DNA from: Phaeoceros laevis | Taxonomy: Eukaryota > Anthocerotophyta > Anthocerotopsida > Notothyladales | Assembly: GCA_049999765.1 (NCBI GenBank) | Contig: JBNGIQ010009046.1 | Coordinates: forward strand, 1-64,000 | Direction of reading: 5' to 3' | Length of the DNA stretch: 64,000 nt | Shown: piece by piece, positions 1 through 7,683 of the stretch | How the letters are laid out: every line of letters starts with the position of its first letter | Position numbering within the stretch: position 1 is the stretch's first letter | Made by a program: the position numbers and the translations under genes | Notes under the pieces: generated by a model | Told to the model about the DNA's origin: nothing | Database searches by the model: none | The model's input: the letters and a program-made list of their open reading frames with translations, nothing else

Positions 1-1
1 G

Positions 2-460
2 GCGGGACAGGCTCCGGAGGACAAGGAGCTGTCATCTTTACTGCACAAGGCATTGGAGGGAGCCGTGCAGCTCCACACTTTCCCGAAGACCACAGTGGAT
101 GTGTTCGCTTTGATTTTGCAGTCGGGAGGCAGCGACCTCCCAGTGGTGATCTCCTGCGCAAGCCTGGCGCTTGCGGATGCTGGAGTGGCGATGTATGACC
201 TTGTATCGGCAGTTTCTGCCAGCTGCATGGGGCAGCAGCTGTTACTAGATTCCTCTACGGTGGAGGAGAAATGGGAAGATGGCGGCTTGCTAGTTGCGTT
301 CATGGCCTCACGCAATGAGGTCACGCAGGTTCATCTGACAGGAGAGTGGACAACCTCTAGGGCCTCAGAAGCTCTGGAAGGATGCTTAGATGCATGCAGG
401 AAGCTGGCGTCAGTGATGAGGGCCTGCCTTAAAGAAGCACCAGAGGAGGATGAATTGTAG
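2..460 (+). CDS. MTR3: Exosome subunit MTR3 (RRP41-like), C-terminal part
   Basis: The window opens inside an open frame that runs from base 2 to the TAG at 458-460 (about 152 residues); the start lies upstream. The protein has features of the RNase PH fold of exosome ring subunits: an FPKT stretch, then ISCASLALADAGVAMYDLV and a late HLTGEW segment, the order found in plant MTR3/RRP41L. MTR3 is a structural member of the six-subunit RNase PH-like ring that threads RNA to the exosome nucleases in nucleus and cytoplasm. The tail is acidic (PEEDEL). The part visible is probably the last exon, since no splice site is needed. It converges on RPS15, 1.25 kb away. RRP41 or RRP46 are alternatives, but the C-terminal pattern fits MTR3 best. 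Confidence 0.85.
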   Translation, partial: AGQAPEDKELSSLLHKALEGAVQLHTFPKTTVDVFALILQSGGSDLPVVISCASLALADAGVAMYDLVSAVSASCMGQQLLLDSSTVEEKWEDGGLLVAFMASRNEVTQVHLTGEWTTSRASEALEGCLDACRKLASVMRACLKEAPEEDEL

Positions 461-1705
461 CCTACTTGCGCTGTGGGTGAACTTGCCGCTTCGAGCTACC
501 TATGACTCGGTGCTTGCGTGAGGGTCTTTCGAAAGTTTAGGTCAATTCAAGCTGGCAGAACAGTGTCGTTGAGAATGCCAACGCAGCTTAATCTGGTAGT
601 ATGGTCACCTGGTGATTGCCGTCATTATGGCGATACTGGAAGATTGGCAAAGGTGCCTGTGAGAAACTAGCACATAACTGTGACGATGCTGATGAGGAAC
701 GTCTGTGGGAAGGTGCAGTGGATGTGGAGTATCAAGAGCAAGGTGGACCAAACTTGCGTTGGAGATCCGTAGACGGAGTATATTTTGATGTTATTGTATG
801 GGTTATTGTATGGGATGAACCCACCTGGAAGTGTCTCAGCTATGTGCAAAGCTCGTAAGGCAGGCTGTGCTGGAACAGTACTTCGAAGCGATGGCAAGTC
901 TGAAAGAAAAGTGAGTACGGAACAATGGAAGATGGTTTGAACACCATGACCTTGGGGCATGCTCAGATGGCCGTGGGTGAAGGCCTAGGCTCTGGAATTA
1001 TGCTGCACGAATGGAATTATGTGGTCCCAAATTCCCCGTCATTTATTGGTGCACTGAAAGCTTGCGGGATCATGGCAGCATTGAAATTAGACAATATAGC
1101 TGATGAGCAACTTGTGCACAGACGGTAAAAGCAAGCTAAAACTATCCACACGCATTCTGAAGACTGGGTTTGGGTCAAGACATCTGTAGGAACCATGATA
1201 ACAAAGGCAGTTCCCGTACTGTGTTGGAGCAATTCTGGGAAAGCGGTTCCCAGCAGCACGTACTAGCTGTCAAAGATACTCAAAAATTGCAAATACGGCA
1301 AGGAGTTGCGTACGTCTCCGCAGATTATATCACTACTAATTTGCCAAAAGAACGAACGACTGGTCTGTCATGCTAACTCACTGTCAGCCCAGCGGCTTCT
1401 CAAAAGATTTCATGGGAGCTCGCTCTTAATCCGTCCCCAAACAAGAAATAAGACAAAAATAGAAGCGAAGTGCTGAAAATTGGGAACCAAGAGCACCCCA
1501 GAGACTACACGAAGGGTCATCCAGAAGCCTACTGGCTAGTGGAAGTTACTTCCAGCAGGACAACACGTTCTGTTCTAAACCAGTTCACAAAATCTGGCTA
1601 CCCTCTTCCGGAAACCTATTCAAAGCTAGCAACCACCTGCCATTTCCTGCATCTACCTGCATCTACCTGCATCTGAGGATCTAGCTACATCCTGAAAGTT
1701 TCAGC
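461..1705. other. Intergenic region with one PPR relic
   Basis: This is the 3' space between the convergent MTR3 and RPS15 genes. Apart from the PPR-like remnant at about 900-1270 I see no coding or RNA feature. A short triplication of a 'catctacctg' unit lies at about 1647-1675. Confidence 0.5.
900..1270 (+). pseudogene. Degenerate PPR fragment
   Basis: The plus strand reads like one decayed PPR unit: a Y/HAQ-G-like stretch, then VVPNSPSFIGALKACG (compare the usual V-PN-TF---LKACG) and, after a stop and frame change, KQAKTIHTHSEDW followed by a VGT segment, the order of helices expected in PLS-type PPR proteins. Stops and the missing ends rule out a functional gene. It is one of several PPR relics in the first 11 kb. 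Confidence 0.4.
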
Positions 1706-2542
1706 TCACTTGAGAGGAATGAATCGCGACGAATGGGTAGCTCCAATACCGGGTCTACCGTGCTTCACAGGCTTGTACGAGATAGAGAACTCTCCCAGAT
1801 AGTGCCCAATCATCTCAGGCTGCAGAGAGTGCGAGTTTTTGTCAGCAGACGTCGAAGCTTGCAATCCGCATTCACAGTGGACCTTGAAGGATGAAGAAAG
1901 CAAATGGGTTGAGGAAACCCACCTTAATTTCGACCTGGTTGAAGGTTTTTCCGTTGTAGACACCAATCACACTACCGATCATCTCAGGAACAATGATCAT
2001 GTTCCGAAGGTGTGTCCTGACCGGCTCAGGCTTCTCACCGGAGGGTGCATCAAGTTTCTGCGCCATGGCAACATGGTGGTCAGTTGTCATGACCTGACCT
2101 AAGAATCCGAAACCTGAAGTGTAACCCGAGCAAGGTCACCGAATACCAAACAGCCACACATACCGCCTTGCGGAGCTTCTTGATCAATGCCATTGGCTTT
2201 CTCTTCAAACCACGCTGGAACCTGCAAATTGGCAAAGACACTCAATAACCAAGGTCGCTGGAATGAGTCCACTAACGGCAGCCTGAGGGTGAAAATTCAC
2301 AGCTTAAACCTTCTGCGTGCGCGGGCATGGAAGAGCTGCACCAGCTCATCGGAGCCCATATCCAACAAGGCATCTAGGTCTACCCCCCGGAAGGTGAACT
2401 TCTTGAACGTCCTCTTCTTCGGCGCAGCGGCAGTTCCCAACTCTTCTACGTCCGCCTGCAGCATAAGCCATCATCAGCTCGCCAACATCGACCTCCAAAA
2501 TCCCTGGCATCACCGCCCTCTTGAGCAGCAGGCACGTACCAT
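1706..2542 (-). CDS. RPS15: 40S ribosomal protein S15 (uS19)
   Basis: Five exons on the minus strand: 2540-2542 (the ATG alone), 2310-2455, 2164-2221, 1923-2057 and 1706-1819, giving 151 residues. All introns are GT-AG and the phases close. The product has the eukaryotic uS19 order: [20 protein letters not shown] near the N-terminus, then [45 protein letters not shown], and the ending [17 protein letters not shown]. It is a small-subunit head protein near the decoding centre. The donor 'gtacgt' follows the ATG directly, an arrangement seen in other ribosomal protein genes. Its promoter carries a telo-box and a TATA element (separate entry). Family length is about 150 residues, so the model is complete. 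Confidence 0.97.
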
Positions 2543-2653
2543 GATTTCTCTCGCAGATTACACGAGGCAGCAAAACGGAAGGAGAATGCCGCCGCTTGGG
2601 GCACTTGGGATCTTGATTCGCGAGTTGAGATGGTTACCTGCTTTTTGAGTTTT

Positions 2654-2678
2654 CATATATAGACATTGGTTAGGGTTT
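2654..2678 (-). promoter_or_regulatory. TATA element and telo-box of RPS15
   Basis: Upstream of the RPS15 ATG the minus strand reads AAACCCTAA (plus 2670-2678), a telo-box typical of plant ribosomal-protein promoters, followed by a TATATA core (plus 2656-2661). The TATA lies about 115 bp upstream of the ATG-only first exon. The pairing of telo-box and ribosomal protein gene is established in plants; activity here is inferred. Confidence 0.7.
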
Positions 2679-2689
2679 TTCTCGGTAGA

Positions 2690-3415
2690 ACGACCTTCAT
2701 GTGCACCGGGAGGCAAGCCAACTTCAAGCCAAGCCTCAGAAATTTAATCGCTTCACTTGATCAACGTCGTGGGTTCTTTCGCCTGAATGACCACTTGCTG
2801 TGTGGATGGCGCGGCACAGCGGTGGAGCGGCCACGGTTGTGATGGCGCCATGGCGCGGCCCTGGCGCCATCCCTGCAGCTTGGCGTTGGCGCCTCTAACC
2901 AGGCCCACGGCGTGCCTGCCGCGCTCTACCAGCAGGGGGGCCTTCGCATTACAGCCGGGAGGGCAGCAGCAAGGGCGAAGCGCCCAAATTTGGGCCCAGG
3001 TGCGATGTTTCATGTAGGCAGCAGCACGGCGGGGCAGCCGTTCCACCAGCAGGCTTGCGGCCAGCTGCTGGCAGGCGGCGGCGTGATGCAGGCAGGCAGC
3101 GTGGGGGCGAAGGCTCCTGGCCACCTGCTAGGAGCCGCCATGTATCCTGGGGCTGGGATCTTCCAGCAGCCGCAGGCGGCGCTCCATGCGGCTGCCCAAA
3201 CGGACGGAGGGGGAATCGCCCCAAACTCCACGCGCGGAGGCGTGCCTCACGGCACATCTCATTTCCAGGCAGGTTGTCACCAAGGCGCGAGCCTTCAGGA
3301 TGCGATGCAGGCTGGCATAACGGCGCACCATGCTGGTGTGACGTCTTTGCAAGGGAGCGGGGATTCGCAGGCCGTGCACCACCGCGCAGTGCTCTGCTCT
3401 CAGGCCAAATGGGGC
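2690..3415. other. GC-rich stretch without a secure gene
   Basis: Base composition is markedly GC-rich from about 2790 to 3430, in contrast with the AT-rich DNA after 3800. Long open frames exist on both strands here, but they are low-complexity (Ala, Gly, Gln, Pro) and overlap each other, as GC-rich DNA produces by chance. The last part grades into a PPR-like relic. Confidence 0.4.
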
Positions 3416-3600
3416 CATTTCGAAGATGCACGCAAAGCCTCATTTCGAAGATGCACGCAAGTTGTTTGACAATCTGGCTACAAGGGATGCAGTAGCATGC
3501 ACTGCAATGATAACTGGGTTGCAGTGCATGATAACTGGGTATGGGCAGGGAGTGCATTCAAGGATCGTGAAAAAGAGAACTGGTTGAAGGGATGCGATAA
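3270..3600 (+). pseudogene. Degenerate PPR fragment with small duplications
   Basis: The plus strand carries EDARKLFDNLATRDAVACTAM, a clear PLS-type PPR junction (compare EDARKLFD---RD-VSWTAMI), at about 3448-3515. It is preceded by a fainter GASLQDAMQAG stretch about 55 residues upstream, at the spacing expected for one PPR unit. Two small direct duplications interrupt the frame, including the 25-bp one at 3416-3460. It is a relic, not a gene. Confidence 0.45.
3416..3460 (+). repeat. 25-bp tandem duplication
   Basis: The 20-mer catttcgaagatgcacgcaa occurs at 3416-3435 and again at 3441-3460. It breaks the PPR relic's reading frame. Confidence 0.9.
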
Positions 3601-4168
3601 CATGGACAGGCAGGACAAATGGGCACGGTACAAACAATGAAGACCATTTGCAAGGCTGAGCCTGTTTCCAGAAATGACTGCTGTCCAGGAATCGAAAAAT
3701 GACTGCTGTCGAGGAAACTCAGCCCCCTTTGACAGTCTGGTCACAAGGGATGCAATGAGGATATGACAAATGGGTATGCTGGGCACGGGCCTGGGGAATT
3801 TTCAACTCAATTGGAACTACAAAAAATGCAGGATATTATGGAGCATACATAGTATTGTAACACTATTGTTATAATGTGTGATATCTAAGCTAGATACATA
3901 AATAGTTCTTCAAACTACTATGTTTTTTAATGTTGAATGTGGTACCAAAGGTCAATTTGTCCTCTTGCAATTTTGTTGACCTAATATTTTTTCAAATTTA
4001 ACATAACTAGCTATATCATGACCCAATACCCAAAAATCTAGAGCTGGGTAAATGAATGTTGGTTAAACTAATTATTCTATTTTTAGGTTGAAATAAATCC
4101 AATGATGACTTGAAGATTCACACCCCAACACCTAGACCAAGTATCAACTTCTAACCAATGCGATGAAT

Positions 4169-4244
4169 TGAAGATTCATATGGGAGACCATGCACATGGG
4201 AGACCATGAAGATTCATATGGGAGACCATGCACATGGGAGACCA
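4169..4244 (+). repeat. 38-bp tandem repeat, two copies
   Basis: Two adjacent 38-bp units (4169-4206 and 4207-4244), followed by a further partial unit ending near 4250. Each unit contains 'gggagacca' twice. The array ends about 65 bp before the ATG of the secreted orphan gene, so it lies in its likely promoter or 5' leader. The rest of 3790-4313 is AT-rich with nothing recognised. Confidence 0.9.
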
Positions 4245-4313
4245 TGCACAGTAAGTTTTCAAATAGTTGTCAATACTATAACGATGTCATGAACACTTGC
4301 TTGTAACATAATC

Positions 4314-4898
4314 ATGACAAGTACCCCAACCTTCCTATTGTTTCTCTTATTGTTTCTAGTCATGAAGGCACATGCATTTACACCTGTTTCAATAGTTTGT
4401 GACCAAGGAATTGGAAGAGAACCTACGCGCTTATTACGGCGAACTAAGGCACTTTCAGCTGTAGTAAGTGACAACAATTTTGTAAAGAACACTCCTACTT
4501 TAACACTTGAACATGGAAGATGGGCCGAGGTATTTAGCAGAAATAGCATTACCACACGGATAACAAGTACATTTGCGGGAGGCTGTGGAAGACAAGAAGT
4601 TGGCACCGAAGTTGTTCCTTATATTGATCAAATGATACTATCAATGTGCTTAGAAGCAGCTCATACCATCATTGACAAGTATTGCTATCCAGATACACCA
4701 AGTGCTAGGGTTACTTTGAAGGTTGAAGAAAGTGATATGAATGATGTTAATATAAACTATTGCCCTGTGAATCCTCAAAAGACATATTGTTTCCTAGGTT
4801 TTGGTGAGAATGCTTCAATTTTGAACAACATATTCAGTTGCCGCTTTCCGGGTTGCTACATGTTGTATCCAAGTAAACAATTTCAAGTTTTTCAATAA
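4314..4898 (+). CDS. Secreted cysteine-rich orphan protein, 194 aa
   Basis: An intronless frame of 194 residues. The first 21 residues are a textbook signal peptide: a short polar start, the hydrophobic run FLLFLLLFLVM and an A-H-A cleavage site. The mature part of about 173 residues has eight cysteines (near IVC, GGC, MCLEA, YCYP, YCPV, YCFLG and the close pair in SCRFPGC), an even number compatible with four disulfides. I recognise no family. It lies alone in AT-rich DNA. The hydrophobic leader and clean frame argue that it is real, but a captured or lineage-specific gene with low expression cannot be excluded. An overlapping minus-strand frame at 4259-4606 is taken as a shadow. Confidence 0.55.
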   Translation: MTSTPTFLLFLLLFLVMKAHAFTPVSIVCDQGIGREPTRLLRRTKALSAVVSDNNFVKNTPTLTLEHGRWAEVFSRNSITTRITSTFAGGCGRQEVGTEVVPYIDQMILSMCLEAAHTIIDKYCYPDTPSARVTLKVEESDMNDVNINYCPVNPQKTYCFLGFGENASILNNIFSCRFPGCYMLYPSKQFQVFQ

Positions 4899-6143
4899 CC
4901 TCTATATATAGATTCATTTTTGAGATAACGACCTACAAAATCATGAGCCTACATTCCAAAGAGCCTAGCTGTAGCTGCATACTACTATGCAAGCTATATA
5001 CAAGCTTTAGGGCTAATTTAGAAGATAGCTAAGTTTGCAATGGTAAAACCAACCAATTTGCAAACTTCTCTTTTGCAGTAGAAATAGAAGATATATTCAT
5101 GCACATGAAGAATAGGAAGAAGCAACTATATTACAAAGTGATACCAAGCGAAAGGATTCTTACCAAATCGACAAGCCTCTTCGTATTTGTGTAGGACAGC
5201 TTCGGGAGACTTCAAACTTAGAAGTGACCACCGCCATCACAACCTGTGGACTTTTGGACCCATAAGCACTAGTAATGGTGTTCTTCTTCTTCACAAAGCC
5301 GCTGGGTGAGTTTCTCTTTTGCATGAGTAATCTTGGCCATGGAATTGCCCATGTTGTAAATAAGACTTGGATAAGACTGTCTATGTGCAATTTACTTTGA
5401 GGAAGTACACAATACATTACTACATGACACTTATTCTAGTCAAAGACATTGTAAGAGCCTTGAAAAACAAATGTCTTGATCCAATTCAACCCTGGTTCAA
5501 TTCTTAATCAGTAAAACCATAATTCGGTGGCAACGTCATAGATTTTAGGTAATGCATACTCCAAATGCTACCCCTTTCATCAGAAGCTTCATGTGAGAGT
5601 CAGTGAGACCAATGACGTAACTGGTGATCAGGTGCGAGCGTCCAAGCTTGCCAGAAGTTAACTGCCGTGCTGCAGTGGAAGTGGAAGTCTGACTCGCATT
5701 CAATTTGTACTCATCTCTATGGCAGCGTGTGGCCCAATTGGACCCACAAGCACGCAATAAACTTGCTTCTTCTTCTTCTGCAGGCAGTACCAGCCGTTTT
5801 TCACCGGTCAGAAAAAGTGCGTGCACATACGTGAAACCTTTCAGTCTGCGGGATGCCGACGAAATGCGCCGAGTCCACACAGTAGACAGTTCTGCTGAGG
5901 CTCACAGTTGCTGACCATCTCAGTTTAATAAGACCCCGATCACCTCTACAAGGGAGCAATGGAATCAGTGTGGCCGCGGCTTCAGATTGTTTACCTGAAC
6001 CGCTGTTGAATGCGCATTTAGGAAATGCAGGGCACGCACCGCTGTTGAATGCGCATTTCAGAAATGCAGGGCAATGCTGGGAGAGAGCAGTGCCAGGGTG
6101 CTTGGGAGTGCTGCTGGGAGTGGCAAAGCGCAGCCTGGCTTGA
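4899..6143. other. Intergenic, nothing secure
   Basis: The 3' side of the orphan gene is AT-rich to about 5540 and then of average composition. Short open frames on the minus strand (5160-5417 and 5545-5880) have no recognisable domain and no splice context. A 39-bp tandem duplication starts at 6001. Confidence 0.4.
6001..6078 (+). repeat. 39-bp tandem duplication
   Basis: Two near-identical 39-bp units beginning 'cgctgttgaatgcgcattt', adjacent, with small differences between copies. Confidence 0.85.
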
Positions 6144-6234
6144 TTACCGGTGCTCTGTATGAATGTATGTGTATGTAATATGTATGAAATTATGAATAAA
6201 CCCTGTTCTTGAACGGGGTCCCAAGTGCGACAGT

Positions 6235-6282
6235 GTGGTCTGTACCCAAACCACTACAGTGGTCTGTACCCAAACCACTACA
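6235..6282 (+). repeat. 24-bp perfect tandem duplication
   Basis: The unit gtggtctgtacccaaaccac plus 'taca' occurs at 6235-6258 and is repeated exactly at 6259-6282. Confidence 0.9.
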
Positions 6283-6399
6283 AATGAACTTCCTTCCCAA
6301 GAGCACAGTTGTGCTGGATGACGTCCCGCTTTAGGCCCCAGAGGCACTGCATACTGTGCTACTGTTTCAGTTTGAAAGAGGCATACATGTTGCAGTCCA

Positions 6400-7170
6400 A
6401 GGGCGTCCTCACAAATACCCTGCTCTGCATAAGCTGCAAACATCGCACTCCAGCTGATCATACTTCTTTTAAAGCGATTTTTCAGCATCACAATCATGGG
6501 CATCAAAATCTCTTTTAGCCAATCTAAGGCCCTAAGAAACCAGGAAACGTGTTGGAATAGGTCAGGACGCCCTGCCGTTTACAACTTTGTCTTACAAAAA
6601 TCCTTCCTGGACTACCATAGCTGCTCACCACCCGAACAAACCTATTGAGGCCACCTGCTTCAAAGTATGTAGTGGCAGACAGGGCCTGAAGACTGAATAA
6701 ATTCGTTTGAACTGTGGTGTACGTTGATGTGAGATCGATGAAGTGGTATTTGCTCTGCCGTCTACTTCTACACACACAAGTAAACAGGCAAACAAGAAGA
6801 AACAAGCATTAGCAGACTACGTAATGCAACTGGGACGATCATGGATAGCCAGGTATGGATTCTTGAATCTTCCTACTGGTACTTGCTACACTCTCTGACC
6901 CCCACTATCAACAACTCACAAGCAGCTAAGACTTACCAGTCAGAACGAGCATCACAAACGCTGTTTGTCACCTCGTGTTTGTCTATTTGCAATCACAATA
7001 ATGCGAATGTCTTGCACTTTTCAAGCAGCGTAACAGGCTCCGTCCAAATCTCTTGCACAACACAAGCCTGGAGGGCTGTCACGGAGATGTAAAAATTTGG
7101 CTTTACGCTTGAGCCATGCAGCTGTTCATACAGTTGTATAGCCTGCTCGAGTTCCCCAAGTTTACCGTCG
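6400..7170 (-). pseudogene. PPR relic downstream of the PPR gene
   Basis: Two minus-strand pieces are unmistakably PPR: MISWSAMFAAYAEQG at about 6402-6461 and EQAIQLYEQLHGSSVKPN, continuing into TALQACV, at about 7059-7166. They lie in different frames with stops between and around them. They resemble the S and L motifs of the intact neighbour at 7684-10578, so this is probably a decayed tandem copy of it or of a close relative. Confidence 0.6.
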
Positions 7171-7683
7171 GCTGCAATCACGAGAAGACATCTGGTTTGG
7201 CCACCCAGGTAAACACTTCCATTCCCTCCTACAACCTGCAGTGAGAAACATCCCATTGCTACCCTTGTGAGCACAACCATCTGAGTGCAACCAGAATCGT
7301 TGCCAGGGTTCCACACCGCACATCCAGGCACCAGTCTTGGAAGAACAACAAACATTTACACTACCTACACAAAATTATTCACAATATGTAGCCACATTAG
7401 TTATGCTAGCTGAGAAATAACGAATGAAGCATAACTAGCTAGGCTAATTAGCTCGTTAGGCCAGTTACTACGCAATCGGGTGCAACCAACCTGACGTCAT
7501 CACGAAAACTGAAATGGGATTAAGCCCCATGAGACTTCAGAGAGCCTCACATTGACAAGAAATCCACCACAGGTACCACCCTCCGTGAGCCTCGGCTATC
7601 ACCTGCAAAGCAATAAGGTCCTGCAAGCAAGGATAACAAAGAGAGCCCTTAGGTTGTCAGGAGTTTTGGCTGAGTAAAATTTG
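7171..7683. other. 3' flank of the PPR gene
   Basis: No gene recognised. It lies between the PPR relic and the stop codon of the intact PPR gene and should hold that gene's 3' untranslated region. Confidence 0.4.

Noticed and set aside
2949-3557. 202-codon minus frame and overlapping plus frames of 146-185 codons
   Set aside because: All are low-complexity products of a GC-rich patch; only the PPR-like segment at the right end has support.
5545-5880. 111-codon minus frame
   Set aside because: No homology recognised and composition is not convincing; kept only as part of the intergenic note.
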